From the NCBI RefSeq assembly GCF_950295315.1, contig NC_080175.1, forward strand, positions 68,174,302 through 68,238,301: a stretch of DNA of 64,000 nucleotides, in the 5' to 3' direction. Source of the stretch: Erinaceus europaeus (Eukaryota; Chordata; Mammalia; Eulipotyphla; Erinaceidae). The translations under genes were made by a program, and so were the position numbers. The notes under the pieces were generated by a model. The model was not told the DNA's origin. It saw only the letters and a program-made list of their open reading frames with translations, and searched no databases. This document shows positions 11,203-23,070 of the stretch, one piece after another. Each line of letters begins with the position of its first letter. Position 1 is the stretch's first letter.

Positions 11203-11665
11203 TAGTGAGTACCCCCCTAACACTTCCTCTCCACTATTCCAACCTTTGGGTCCATGACTGCTCAACAATTTGTTTGGCTTTGTATGTTAACTCTCTTTTC
11301 AGCCACCAGGTTCCAGATGCTATCAGGATGCTGGCCAGGCTTCCCTGGACTGAAGACCCCACCAATGTGTCCTGGAGCTCTGCTTTCCCAGAGACCCACC
11401 CTACTAGGGAAAGAGAGAGGCAGACTGGGAGTATGGACTGACAAGTCAACGTCCATGTTCAGCGGGGAAGCAATAACAGAAGCCAGACCTTCTACCTTCT
11501 GCAACCCACAACGACCCTGGGCCCATGCTCCCAGAGGGATAAAGAATGGGAAAGCTATCAGGGGAGGGGGTGAGATATGTAGATTGGGTGGTGGGAATTG
11601 TGTGGAGTTGTACCCCTCCTACCCTATGGTTTTGTTAATTAATCCTTTCTTAAATAATAAAAAAA
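11203..11665 (+). mobile_element. H1 retroposon, 5'-truncated short form
   Basis: Very similar to 270-725, from 'gtgagtacccccctaacact' to 'aatcctttcttaaataataa' and an A-run. The high similarity between the two copies suggests a young subfamily. Confidence 0.8.
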
Positions 11666-11669
11666 AAGG

Positions 11670-11815
11670 GTGGGGGCAGATAGCATAATGGTTATGTAGA
11701 GACTCTCTTGACTGAGGCTCCAACTTCTCAGGTTAAGTTTCCCCCACCACCATAAACCAGAGCTGAGCAGTGCTCAGGTAAAAAAACAAAAACAATATAA
11801 AACAAACAAACAAAA
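11670..11815 (+). mobile_element. SINE type d
   Basis: 'cagatagcataatggttatg' head, 'ctgaggctccaacttctcag', and 'accaccataaaccagagctg' before an A/C-rich tail. Confidence 0.75.
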
Positions 11816-12105
11816 AAAAAATGCAAAATAAATAAACTGAAAAATCTAATATTATAAACAAGAGTTCTGTACAGTATTAGTAATATGCAATGTTCAACTA
11901 TAAGCAAAATTTTAAACAAAATTCATAACCATATTAAGATACACAGTGTAATGAAAATAATGGTTTAATTTATAGCACTAACAAAATGATGTAATATTAG
12001 AAATACAATAAGATCTACAGCATTGTTTAATTACTTGACAAATAGTTATAGAATCTTTTTACTGAAGTTCACATTCATGTATGTTCTTGAAAGGAAGCTG
12101 GAATA

Positions 12106-12151
12106 AGGGGTCCAGTGGTGGTACACCTGGTTGAGCACATGTGCTACAAGA
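12106..12151 (+). mobile_element. Tailless 5' SINE head with TSD
   Basis: The 46-bp insert is only the first ~42 nt of a type a SINE ('tggtacacctggttgagcac' and 'atgtgctacaa'). It is flanked by an exact 11-bp TSD, 'aagctggaata' (12095-12105 and 12152-12162). There is no A-tail. This fits the published class of tailless retropseudogenes attributed to L1. Confidence 0.8.
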
Positions 12152-12207
12152 AAGCTGGAATATAATGAACGTTATGATATTACTGACTATTTAGCTTACA
12201 TAATAAA

Positions 12208-12766
12208 TTTTATTTTCATTTCTTTACTGGGTGGTGGAAGGGGATACAGGGGGTCAGGAGAAAGAGAGATCAGGAGAAAAACTTGAAGTACTACTCCTCC
12301 ATTCATGGGAGAAGAGGACTTGAAGCCAGGTTCTCACTCATAGAAATGTGTGAGTTCCACTGACTACTCTACCACTCAACCCCATGATATGTTTTTTTTT
12401 TTTAATTAAGGTACAGCTGACAAATAGCATTGCACTAATTTCAGATGTACATATGATTCAGTGTGCGTATTAGGAACTACCACTGTTATGCTTCTTACTT
12501 GTGAAAAATAGTCCTCCCTGAGAGCTTATCTTTCTTAAGGATTCCTAATCATAAAGATTCCTTATTATTTGTAGGTATATTGAATTGCTATCTCAGTTCC
12601 TCTATCAGAAATTTTTGGTTTCAAGTACTGAGAATCACATTTCACACTAAGTTCAGCATATCTAAGTCTTAAAGGGGCTTGGAGGGGCATGAATTATATT
12701 GATTTATGTCCCTCAAGGATCATTTGGTGGGATGGCTGTTAAGTAAAGTCTGATCCAATAACTCAT
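12208..12766 (-). repeat. Right arm of the inverted duplication
   Basis: Reverse-complement partner of 10208-10766, 1,441 bp away. It carries its own SINE copy on the minus strand (about 12214-12390) ending 'ctaccactcaaccccatgat'. Substitutions are spread along the arm. Confidence 0.9.
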
Positions 12767-13320
12767 CAATAAAATGCTAAACTATCAAATATACCAAACA
12801 TCATTTATGTAATAAATGTCTATCATACAGTGCAGTACATTCTTCAATAGTGTGATACTAGGGTGTCAGAGACTGAAGAGGATTAAAAAAAACTCTACTG
12901 ACTATAAGGACATTGACAAAATAAACTTACTGCCTTGTTTGGGTGATAGTATAGAACTTTTCCTCCCTCTGGACATTCTAACACTAGACACATAGAGAAA
13001 GATTTGAATATATAACACCTAAGTCGTGCAGGAAGTCTCAACTCTTTATATAAAGGTCATTGTGGAAAAAGCAAAATAACTCTCTGTCTGAAGGATGCAC
13101 AACCCACCCAGACTGCAAAGGATTATTCTCCCAGATAAAGACATTAGAGTAAAGAGAATAAAACAAAAACAAAAGTCCTCACAAAGATCTACTCTGCACT
13201 GAGCAAGGGATAGTATGTGGTCATGGAAAAGTACTTGGTCTTTTGTCCTCAGTTTTTGGCACAGAGTTCCTGTTACCCTGGGATCTTCCTTAGTGACAAA
13301 AGATAACAGAGATGTCTTTT
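12767..13320. other. Unique-looking sequence
   Basis: Nothing recognised. Confidence 0.4.
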
Positions 13321-13321
13321 G

Positions 13322-13574
13322 TGAGGGCTAAGTGGTGGTACACACAGTTTAGTGTACGGGTTCAGTGATAGGCGCAAAAGACCCAGATTTGAGCCCTAGT
13401 CCCCACCTCAGGGGAGACGCTTCGCGAGTGGCGGAGTAGGGATGCAGATATCTTTCTCTTTCCCTATCTCCTTCCTCCTCTCAATTTCTCTCTGTCCTAA
13501 TTAAAAAAAAAAAAAAATGACCACCAGTACTGGTGAGAGGAAGAGCAGTGCTGCTGCAGGTGTCTCTCATTTCT

Positions 13575-13608
<34 letters not shown>

Positions 13609-13725
13609 CCTCCCTCCCTCTCTCTCTCTTTCTCTTACCTCACACTTTTATTTTTTAAAATGTGGCTACCAGGAATGGTGGAGCCATGCAGGCATGAAAT
13701 CACAGTGATAACCCAGTGGCAAATA
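13322..13725 (+). mobile_element. SINE, type a-like, with expanded pyrimidine tract
   Basis: The head 'ggctaagtggtggtacacac', 'tagtccccacctcaggggag' and 'tttctctctgtcctaatt' are followed by an A-run. A second partial body contains a (TC)n run at 13571-13633, then a right-module-like 'gataacccagtggcaa'. Two SINEs may be merged. Confidence 0.65.
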
Positions 13726-13944
13726 AATATATGACCAAGGGAGTTATTAATCCAAGAGCCAGGATGTTTAGTTACCCTGGCCGGGCTTAGGGAGTGACTT
13801 GGGTTGGAATGGAGATAGTAGAGGCCATTTAAAGGACTGGAGGTATTTTGCTTTTTGACTTGATTATTTTGGAATAACTAGTTAATCAGTGCATTTGTTT
13901 TTATGACTTTTTTCATGTAGGATATTTTCAAATAAAATATTATT

Positions 13945-14083
13945 TTTAACTTTTATATTTATTTGTTTACCAGATCCATGCTCAATTCTGGCTTATGATA
14001 ATGCTGGGGATTGAACCTGGGACCTTGGAGCCTTAGGCATGAGCCTTCCTTTATGCATAATGGCTATACTATCTCCCCCACAC
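13945..14083 (-). mobile_element. SINE type d
   Basis: 'ctggcttatgataatgctgg', 'ttgaacctgggaccttggag' and 'cataatggctatactatctc' give the type d head on the minus strand. Confidence 0.75.
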
Positions 14084-14654
14084 ACTATAAATTGTTACTA
14101 AAGGTAGAGTAAAGGCAAAGTGCTAAACAAATGGGTTGAATGGGGCTCTATTTTAGGTGTAAAATGTGATTATCAGTGGGTCAGACATCAATAATGTTTT
14201 TCCTGAGAAGGTACAGGCTAGCTGTGAACCAACTACTACAGTAGAAATAAATAGGACTCGGAGATTGAATATGTAAAGCTAAATTTACAAGAAATGTTAA
14301 CACTATAAAACATAAACTTCCAATTTTGCACCAAATTGATGTGTAGAATTTAAAAGTGAGAAAGCTAAGACATTGCTTTATGTGACTGGGTGGGGTGGGC
14401 GTTCACTCTATATAGAAATTTCAATGCTCAGTCGCATGATTTATGAGCTAGCAGTTCCTAATGTTTAGTTCTACTATTACAGAGCGACCAGATTAGTGAG
14501 TTTTGAGTGTTTCAGGGAAAATAAAATCTTACCATATGAGGATTTACCTTACAACGTGCTTGTTAAAATGAGCTCTATTTGTCTTGAAATATTAGTCAGA
14601 TTTTTCTTTCCTCCTAACCAACCAACCAACCAAAGTGAAAACAAAGTCAAAAAC
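14084..14654. other. Unique-looking sequence
   Basis: Only a short (AACC)n run near 14617 stands out. Confidence 0.4.
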
Positions 14655-14656
14655 GA

Positions 14657-14700
<44 letters not shown>

Positions 14701-14702
14701 AG
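14655..14702. repeat. (GAAA)n microsatellite
   Basis: About 12 uninterrupted GAAA units. Confidence 0.95.
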
Positions 14703-15128
14703 ACAAGTGCAGTGCCTGTTGAGAAGTGTTTATTTGAGTAGATGCAGCAGAAACAGAATTTCCCACTGGGAATCCCAATATTTTAATACTGTAATAGCAG
14801 TGATGTCAGCTCATTATATAACAAACTGTTTCTAACAAGAGTTCTATGGTACAAAGTGAAAGATGATTTATCATCTTTATAACCACACTGGCTGTAACAT
14901 TTTCATAATAATATTAGGAATATAGGCTTTTTAATTCTAGAGCCTATTCCATTTGAGGAGACCAGTTACAAAGAACAGCCTGATCTTGAAAACTCTTGAT
15001 CTTGATAAAATTTTAATAGCTTAAAGAAGAAAGAATAGACTAAGAAATGTTAATGTTTTAGAGAGTAAAAGAATGTATTATCCTTATTGGTAAATCATGA
15101 CTGAACAAGAACAAGGTTATAAATTTCA
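14703..15128. other. Unique-looking sequence
   Basis: Nothing recognised. Confidence 0.4.
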
Positions 15129-15144
15129 GTGAAAAGCAATTTTT

Positions 15145-15419
15145 TAAAATATTTTATTTTATTTATTCCCTTTTGTTGCCCTTGTTGTTTTATTGTTGTA
15201 GTTATTATTGTCGTCGTTGTTGGATAGGACAGAGAGAAACGGAGAGAGGAGTGGAAGACAGAGAGGGGGAGAGAAAGATAGACACCTGCAGACCTGCTTC
15301 ACCGCCTGTGAAGCGACTCCCCTGCAGGTGGGGAGCCGGGGTTCGAACCGGGATCCTTATGCCGGTCCTTGTGCTTTGCGCCACCTGCGCTTAACCCGCT
15401 GCGCTACAGCCCGACTCCC
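15145..15419 (-). mobile_element. SINE type b with TSD
   Basis: A complete young copy, with 'gttgcccttgttgttttatt', a GTC/GTT linker, 'ggagccggggttcgaaccgg' (B box) and 'gcgcttaacccgctgcgcta' (A box complement). The TSD 'gtgaaaagcaattttt' flanks it (15129-15144 and 15420-15435). CpGs are well kept, so the insertion is recent. Confidence 0.9.
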
Positions 15420-15587
15420 TGTGAAAAGCAATTTTTAAAGCCTCATTTTAAAACAATCTATAATTCTTCTGAACGCAAATATTTACTCTTGGGAGTTAAA
15501 CTGCACTGGAAAGATAAGAGATGGCTCTCTTCACCCACATCTTGAAGTAACTGCTCTCTTACTGAGAAAACTTTCCCTTTTTCTTTC

Positions 15588-15650
15588 GCTACCAGGTTAT
15601 CCCTGGACCTTGGTGCTTCAAAGTTCCACCATTCCTGTTGGCCATTTATT
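15588..15650 (-). mobile_element. SINE right-module fragment
   Basis: 'ccaggttatccctggacctt' and 'accattcctgttggcc' match the reverse of the right module seen at 22680-22760. Confidence 0.55.
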
Positions 15651-15654
15651 TATT

Positions 15655-16035
15655 TATTTTTATTGATTTAATAATGATGAACAAGACCGTAGGATAAGAG
15701 GGATACAATTCCACACAATTCCCACCACCAGAGTTCCCATCCCCTCCATTGGAAGCTTTTCTTTATCTCTCTGGGAGTATGGGCCCAAGATCAATATGGG
15801 GTGTAGGAGGTAGAAGATCTGGCTTCTGTAATTGCTTCTCCTCTGGACATGGGTGTTGGCAGGTTGATTCATACACCCAGCCTATTTCTATCTCTCCCTA
15901 TGGTGCAAGGGTTTAGAGAGGTAGGGTTCCAGGGCACATGGGTCAGGTCATCCCTCCAGTGAAGTCAGGTTGGCGTCATACTAGCATCTGAAATTCGGTG
16001 AAACTCCGTGCCTCCTTTGTTCTTTTCAGCCTCTA
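15655..16035 (-). mobile_element. H1-family fragment, diverged
   Basis: Reverse complement of the H1 3' half: 'ccacacaattcccaccacca', 'tctggcttctgtaattgctt' and 'gacatgggtgttggcagg' keep H1 order with many substitutions. Sequence up to 16199 shows nothing further. Confidence 0.7.
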
Positions 16036-16199
16036 ATTGCCAGCCTAAGGGTGGGTTATATCTTGGTTCCACTTTGACCTCTCCTGAATACTTCTTTCAC
16101 CACTGGCCTGCAAATCCTGCCCTCAGCCCAAATGCCCAGGTTTAAAGCAGCTTCCTTGAAGAGCATATGCCAGGTGTTGTCTTCAAAATGCTATCTTGG

Positions 16200-16425
16200 C
16201 TGCTCTATTTATTTATTTTTTGATAGAGGTGAGCAGCAGATAATGAGAGAGAGTGAGGAAGAAAGAGACAGAGAGATGGAGACACACATGCAGCCCTACC
16301 CCACTGATCATGAAGCTTTCCCTCTGCAGGTGGGGGCCGGGGGCTAGAACCCAGGTTATCATGGATGATAGCTTGTATACTCTTCTGGGTGAGCCACCAA
16401 ATGCCCCCCTGGAAAACTTTCTATT
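16200..16425 (-). mobile_element. SINE type a, diverged
   Basis: 'tccctctgcaggtgggggcc' and the head complement 'gagccaccaaatgccccc' are recognisable. Confidence 0.7.
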
Positions 16426-17755
16426 AAACATTTCTAAGCACATATCCATTACTGAATATTTATTTATTTAGCAAGTAAGTCTTGATATTTTCATCAAGAG
16501 GAGACAGGATATGCTTATTGTATTTCTTTATTCTTATTAAAATATAACCATCAAGAATAAGAACAATACAGAATTGAAGTATTTCATCAGAATCTATGAA
16601 TAAAACTCCAAAGCAAGTCTGTAAATGAAAACATAATAATTCTGGGACTAGTGAATTACTGTATGTTTTATATACGCTGACTACTCTGCATGAATCAAAC
16701 TAGGTTATTCCTTAAATAAGAAAAATGTATAGCTATGCTACTAGAAATGCAGTAATTTCTCCCATGAAACAATACAATGTGTTTCTATTATATTATAATT
16801 TTATGATTTGGTGGGTTCTAACATATCCCCCAAATAGTAAAAGATGCACAGTAAATTCTTAAGCACACACTAGCCTGGTTGTCTCTCAAGGTGATCTGAA
16901 TTTTAATTCTCCCTTACAGTCTTGCAGAATAAGAACAATATTATCTTAGTGTCTGTCACTAAGGTGGAGTGTACTTTTTTTTTCCTTATAAAATCACCAA
17001 TTTAGCTGATTCATTCACAAAAAAATGCCTATATACATTTCAAAATGACTCTATTTTGCTTCCTGTTTTTCATATGGAAATTCCTGACAAGGTTGACTAT
17101 GTTGTCTGGCTAGAGACTCAGTCCCCTGCTTGGTGGTCTCTATCTTCCCTGCCCATCACCACCATCTGGGCCAACGATTCCTGGGCATGCAGCACTGTCA
17201 CGTGACTAAAGAGCAAGAGACTCAATACTGTCTAAGTCTAATGAAGGTGACCTGGAGTTGGGCAGAGTTTCTGAGTTGGAGGCTTGTCTGTCAGCCCCTG
17301 CTGGGAGAATTCAGTGGGTTGGTCTCCAAGTTTTAATGATAATAGTTACTTCTCCAGCAAAACTTTGATAGGTTGACTCCTCTCCCAACATCTTCAAGCT
17401 ACAGATTTTATGTCCTTCAACACATTGATTGTTTATTTCTATAGAATTTGGAAATCAGTGTTTATGACAATTTGAAGAAATACAATTTCTCATTACAATG
17501 AGAATTGTTATACCTCATTGTGTTCCATCTTCCATGAGGCACTAATATTTCCCCGGAATGTTATACTTTTTGGTGTGTGTGGTTACAAATGTGTTGCATA
17601 TTAAGAGCACACAGCTGTAGTGGTTCATGCCAAGAAGAGGGAGTTGGGTGTAGAAGATGATACATACAATACTGAGTATTTCTGAGGACAGACTGATTGC
17701 ATATGGAGCAGTGTTGTCAGTTATTTTGCTAGTTTGAATTTCTTTAAATTTTTTT
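16426..17755. other. Unique-looking sequence
   Basis: No exon, RNA gene or repeat was recognised. The GC-richer part at 17100-17330 has no long conserved frame. Confidence 0.4.
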
Positions 17756-17756
17756 T

Positions 17757-17833
17757 TATTTTCATTTTTTATTAGCACCAGGTTATTGCTGGGGCTTGGT
17801 GCCTGTACTATGAATCCATTACTCCCTGAGGGT
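17757..17833 (-). mobile_element. SINE right-module fragment
   Basis: 'accaggttattgctggggct' and 'actatgaatccattactccc' on plus are the complement of the right module. Confidence 0.6.
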
Positions 17834-17921
17834 CTTTTATTTTTTCTCTTTCTTTGTTTCTGTCTCATTCTTCTTTTCTTTCTTTCCTTTTCTTTCTCTT
17901 TCTTTCTCTTCTCTCTTGCCT

Positions 17922-18217
17922 CCAGGGTTTTTGCTGAGCTTCAGTGCCACCACTACGAATCCACTGCTTCTGGTCACCATTTCCCCCCATTTTATAGCAT
18001 AGGACAGAGAGAAATTGAGAGGGAGAGGGATATAGAGAAGGGGAGGGAGAGAGAGAGAGAGAGAGAGAGAGGAATATATACACCAACAGTCCTGCTCACT
18101 ACTTGTAAAATGACCCCCCTATAGATGGGGAGCCGGGGGCTTGAACCAGGATCCTTGCATGGGTCCTTGTGCTTTGTACTATGTGTGCTTAACGTGGTGC
18201 ACCACAGCCCAACCCCC
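17922..18217 (-). mobile_element. SINE type b with right module
   Basis: Right module 17922-17985, body with a (GA)n expansion at 18047-18072, 'gggagccgggggcttgaacc', and a 'gtgcaccacagcccaa' head. A pyrimidine-rich run (17835-17915) precedes it. Confidence 0.75.
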
Positions 18218-18259
18218 TTCTTTCTTTTTTTACTTCTTTCTCTCTCCTCCTCTCTTTTC

Positions 18260-18448
18260 CTTTCTATTTTATTTGATAGAACAAAGAAAAACTGAAAGGG
18301 GAGAAGGAGAGGGAGGGGGAGGGAGGGGAGGGGAAGGGAGGGGGAGAGACCTGCAGACTTGCTTCATCACTCATGAAGCTTCCCCCCTGCAGATGGAGAT
18401 GTTTGTGTACTGTAATGTGTGTGCTCAACCAGGTGCACCATCACCCTT
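18260..18448 (-). mobile_element. SINE type a
   Basis: 'tttatttgatagaacaaaga', a purine-rich body, 'cccccctgcagatggag' and 'gtgctcaaccaggtgcacca'. Part of the B box region is deleted. Confidence 0.7.
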
Positions 18449-19249
18449 TGCTATTTTGAATTTCTTATACTCCCTGCTGGAATGTAAGGCAGTTCAGCCT
18501 GTATTCATCAGAACGAAGCTCTCAGATTTGACAATGAACCCCTGCAACTCAGTGATGGTAAGAACAGATTTTGAGAAAATTATTTGTTGGGAGTATTTCA
18601 GCAGGTCACCTTCAGCATGGTCATCCAAGGATCCAAGCTTCTTTTATCTTGTGGTTTCTTTAAGTGTACAGTCCTTTCTACTTGGTGACTAATGAGAATT
18701 ATGCATGGAGTGGTTTTATGGGCAGTCATGGATATGGTACACACTGTTTCTGTCCACATTCCGTTGGCCACTCGTTAGACACAAAGTCCCACCAGACATA
18801 AGAGAATATGGAAATATAGCTGAGTGGTATGTCTGGAGAGAAAACCAAAGAGACTTGTGAATAGCTAGGCTGTCTCTATTCTAGACATAGTGAGGACATT
18901 CATTTCCAAATGGCTCCCTTGCCTGTCTTTCTTTCTCCATCATTCTTTAACTAGAGTCGGTCTTCCATTCTGCAATCAGTGCTCAGGCTTTAATTAAAAA
19001 TATTCTCTAGAAAGGAGGAGAAGCATAATGGCCCTGAAGTATAAGTTAATGAAGTCCGATCTTTCTTAGTAGCATTTATGTCAGAGAGAGGAAATCTCAG
19101 AGAGTGACTCTAGATAGGGCCACCTTGTGGTTGGTAACCCTATCTAACCCTGAGTTCAGATGCACCACACATAGGAAACCCTTCAGGTCCCATTCAAGCC
19201 ACCGGGCATGGGACTAGCATCCCCAGATCCTGCAAGAGGACTCTTTATT
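18449..19249. other. Unique-looking sequence
   Basis: Nothing recognised. Confidence 0.4.
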
Positions 19250-19640
19250 ATTTTTTTAAATTTTTATTAGTGACTTAATAGTGATTTATAAGATTATAAG
19301 ATAATAGGGGTATAATAGGTGTCTAATCTCCCCCCCCCCAAAGTTCTGTTCTCCCCCTCACCCACAATGGTAACCACCCTAGTTTTCCCAAGATAATAGT
19401 TATGGGATATATATATATATATATATTTTTTTTTTCAAGTTGATGTGTTTCAATTCTCTATATTCCATTTAAGAGTTAAATCATCCCCTAGTTGTCCTGC
19501 TTTCCCCCTTTTCTCTCTGAAATAAATAAAACAGTGCCCAATTTCTTCAGGTGTTCCTCAGAATCTCTTCCTTCTCAGTGATGGTGCAAAAGAAAGGCTC
19601 CAGGTCCCAGTGGAAGTGGGGTTCAGAGCTTTGCAGGAGG
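19250..19640 (-). mobile_element. H2 (old H1 relative) 3' end
   Basis: 'tttttattagtgacttaata' and 'gataataggggtataatagg' are the reverse of the H2 3' end at 32400-32510. A (TA)n run at 19411-19427 interrupts it. Confidence 0.6.
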
Positions 19641-19874
19641 ATTCTTTTTTCACATATTCATACTTGGACCCTGCACATGCTTAAACTCTATGAATTTTAA
19701 AATTAGACCAGTGGAAGAAGAAATTTCTGTGAAAAAGGGAAGGAACTTGGTAGCTTTAATTAGTAGTTGGAGATAGAATAAATTTATTGAAATGACATTA
19801 AGTTCCTTGGGATGGAATGGAATATAGTTTTTGCCATTACACCATCTCTGGATAGCATAAAAATTATAATTAAA

Positions 19875-19998
19875 AAAATTTTTAAACCACAGTTTTGCTT
19901 AGCTCTAGCTCATGGTGATGTGAGGGGACTGAACCTGGGACTTGGGAGCCTCAGGAATGAGTTTCTTTGTATAACCACTAAGCTATTTGCTGGGCCCA
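19875..19998 (-). mobile_element. SINE type d
   Basis: 'gctcatggtgatgtgagggg', 'ctgaacctgggacttgggag' and 'ataaccactaagctatttgc' match the reverse of type d. Confidence 0.7.
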
Positions 19999-20229
19999 GA
20001 CCAAAAGTGAATGGTTACAGGTGAGAGAAAGACAGGGAGAGAGAGTTTTATGTCTGCACACATGTGATTATCTAGCTAAACCTGATGCCTACTAGTTGAA
20101 ATTATTGATTACTTTATTATTTTGCAAAGGAATTCTCTTAAATACTATCTGCAAGACTGACAAAATGAGGAGTTTGTTATCTGAGAAGTGGCAACCAAGC
20201 AAACCAGCTATTCTCATAGACCTTAGAGC

Positions 20230-20595
20230 ACTCTATGTGACTTTTTTTTTGCCTCCATTGTTATCACTGCTGCCCCCACAAATCTATTGCTTCTGTGCCC
20301 ATTTTTTTAAATTTTATATTTATTTATTTTCCCTTTTGTTGCCCTTTTTTATTGTTGTTGTAGTTATTATTGTTGTTGTTATTGATGTCGTCCTTGTTTG
20401 ATAGGACACAGAAAGAAATGGAGAGAAGAGGGAAAGACAGAGAGGGGGAGAGAAAGACACCTGCAGGCTTGCTTCACAGCCTATGGCGTGACTACCCGGC
20501 AGGTGGCAACCAGGGGCTCAAACCAGGATCCTTATGCCGGTCCTTGCACTTTGTGCCACGAGCACTTAATCCACTGCGCTACCACCCGACTACCC
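20230..20595 (-). mobile_element. SINE type b with right module
   Basis: Right module 20230-20300, linker 'gttgttgtagttattattgt', body, and head complement 'cactgcgctaccacccgact'. Confidence 0.8.
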
Positions 20596-20605
20596 TGTGG
20601 CCATT

Positions 20606-20835
20606 TAAAAAAAATTTTTTTTGGAAAGGAAAGAGAAAAATTGAGAGAAGAGGGGGAGACAGAGAGGGAGAAAGACAACTGCAGACTTGCTTCACCACTG
20701 TGAAGTGAGCCCCCTGCAGGTGGGGACCGGGGCAGGGGTGGGGTGTTGGGGAGGGTTGTACAAACCGGGATCCTTGAGTGGGTCCTTAGTCTTTGTACTA
20801 TGTGCACTCAACCTGGTGGGCCATGGCCTGGCCCC
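20606..20835 (-). mobile_element. SINE type a/b
   Basis: Contains 'ccccctgcaggtggggaccg' and the head complement 'gtgggccatggcctggcccc'. A G-rich expansion of about 30 bases sits before the B box. Confidence 0.75.
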
Positions 20836-20959
20836 ATGACTCACTTTTCAGCTGTGAACTTTGGCTGCTGACATCTGACCTTACCAGAATCCTGCACTGT
20901 GTGTGAGGTATTCAGAAGCTAAAGACATTTGGCCTACCATCTTCCTATGCTTTTTCAAA

Positions 20960-21122
20960 TAAATCGAATCTATGTATCTGTCTGTCTGTCTGTCTATCTA
21001 CATATCTATCTTTAGAGATAAAGACAGAGATCACAGCACCAAAGTTTCCTTTAATGAACGTGGATCACACACATGGCAGAGTAACTCACTGTCTACGTGA
21101 GTGAACCATCTTACCAACCCTC
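20960..21122 (-). mobile_element. SINE type d-like with (GTCT)n
   Basis: A GTCT/ATCT run (20976-21012) precedes 'gatcacagcaccaaagtttc' and a tRNA-like end. Confidence 0.55.
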
Positions 21123-21589
21123 TTCTTATGCTTGTGGCCCTACTAAGACTGCACACATAGTAACAGTGGCTTCACCATGGTCTAACAATGGCATTGATCA
21201 TTTACAACAGAGATAAGTAGCGTCTCCAGTGCGATAGTCTCATTTACCCAAAGAACTGGCTTTAGAGAGCAAAGAAACTAACTGGTCCCAAGGATATTTA
21301 AAATTCTAGACTGCCTCCCCTTTTCCTTCCAGAAGCTGTGTCTCTCCAGGTTCGCACACAGCACTGTCATACTCCAGCAATTAGTAATTATAAAATACTA
21401 GAAACAATCATTAGTAACTTGTAATTATCTTCTCTTCCAGAGGATAAGATCCTTTAGCATGAATTGTCTTGCCAGAAGATCATAATTCATTTTGATAACA
21501 GGTTTGATGGAGTTACAAGAGACAAGAATCTGGCTCATTAATGTTATTATTGTTTTAAAACTCTTAGTGGCAACAGTGTTTCCTAAGTA
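21123..21589. other. Unique-looking sequence
   Basis: Nothing recognised. Confidence 0.4.
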
Positions 21590-21710
21590 CTAATTAATCT
21601 TCATGGCTTCTTTGTGAAGTAGGTTAAATATAACTAAACTCATTCTACCAGTGGAGGAATTAACAAACTAGTGGTCTGCTCAATGAATTTCTCTCTTCAT
21701 TACCAGTGGA
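21590..21710 (-). repeat. Possible MIR fragment
   Basis: 'taatcttcatggcttctttg', 'tgaagtaggtta' and 'agtggaggaattaac' resemble the MIR core in reverse. The match is weak. Confidence 0.4.
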
Positions 21711-22129
21711 TCTGAGAGTCAAAATGGAAAATGCTGGATTTTGGATCATTTCCCACTACATGAGGTAAATGTGACTCCTGTGTACCATGAGTTGCCTCTT
21801 TAAAATGACATTAGAACAGCTACACCAAAATAATAAATAATTTATACCAATTTGCAAACAAATGCCAGTCCAAAAGTATTTCTGCCTACTTCCAAAATGC
21901 TCAAACATTCACATCAAAGGTCATTTGGCATGCAGGCACTGTGCTGTTTTTCCCCTCTGCTTTTTCCCTTGCCCCTTGCTGTCAAATTCTCACTGTACCT
22001 TAGAAATCTCCTATTCTGTGGTCAGATTTATTCAATATCTTTCTTCTGAACAACTTGAGTGACTGTGGTGAAAATTAAGGACTTGCCATGACGTAAATAA
22101 AATGCTTTTGTTATGCCTATGCTCCTACC

Positions 22130-22330
22130 ATTGGGAAACAAGGGCGTTCATGGCAAGGACATAGGTTCAAATCCAAGGTGATTTGCCACTGAGTTGCTGT
22201 GCATCTTTGGGAAAGCTGTTTGTTTTTCTCTGAGTGTTGTTCTCTTGTTTTAAATGTGAACCACTTACTTGTTCTATGAATTATGGGACTATTGAAAAAG
22301 ACTGCATAATAATGCCTATTTTGCTTAACA
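22130..22330 (+). repeat. MIR SINE (ancient)
   Basis: 'ataggttcaaatccaaggt' (B box), 'tgccactgagttgctgtgc', 'atctttgggaaagctgtttg' and 'tgttctcttgttttaaatg' follow MIR order. Confidence 0.75.
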
Positions 22331-22430
22331 TGGAGAGTTTTTGTGGAGTGGGTTTTAGTAAGAGAAAACCCTTGTCTTAGTTTAGAATAATACTCCATAC
22401 ATATTAGATTATTAAAAAAATTACTGAGGG

Positions 22431-22775
22431 GGCCAGGCAGTAGCACAGCGGGTTAAGTGCACATGATGCAAAGCTCAAGGACCAGCGTAAGGATCCAGGT
22501 AGGAGCCCCTGGTTTCCCACCTGCAGGGGGGGTCACCTCACAAGCAGTGAAGCAGGTCTGCAGGTGTCTGTCTTTCCCTCCTCCTCTCTGTCTGCCCCTC
22601 CTCTCTCCATTTCTCTCTGCCCTATCCAGCAGCAACAGCAATAAGAACAACAATAACAACAACAGCAAGAAACAAGGGCAGCAAAAAGGGAAAAACGGCC
22701 TCCAGGAGCAGTGGGTTTGTAGTCCAGACACTGAGCCCTATCAGTAACCCTGGAAGCAAGAAAAAATAATAATAA
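22431..22775 (+). mobile_element. SINE type b with right module
   Basis: Head 'cacagcgggttaagtgcac', body, linker 'aacaacaataacaacaacag', right module 'ggcctccaggagcagtgggt' to 'aaccctggaagcaag', then an A-rich tail. Confidence 0.85.
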
Positions 22776-22789
22776 AATATTGAATAGAG

Positions 22790-23070
22790 TGAGTTGGGTG
22801 GTAACACAGCAGGTTAAGTGCACGTGGCACAAAGCGCAAGGACCAGTGTAAGGATCCCAGTTTAAGCCTCTGGCTCCCCACCTGCAGGGAAGTCATTTCA
22901 CAAGCAATGAAGCAGGTCTGCAGGTGTCTATCTTTCTTCCCTCCCCTCTATCTTCCCCTCCTCTCTTTATTTCTCTCTGTTCTATCCAACAATGATGACA
23001 ACAATAATAACTACAACAATAAAACAACAAGGGCAACAAAAGGCAATAAATAAATATTTTTAAAAAAGGA
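22790..23070 (+). mobile_element. SINE type b
   Basis: Head 'aacacagcaggttaagtgca', 'ggctccccacctgcaggg' and 'caacaagggcaacaaaaggc', ending without the right module. Confidence 0.85.
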
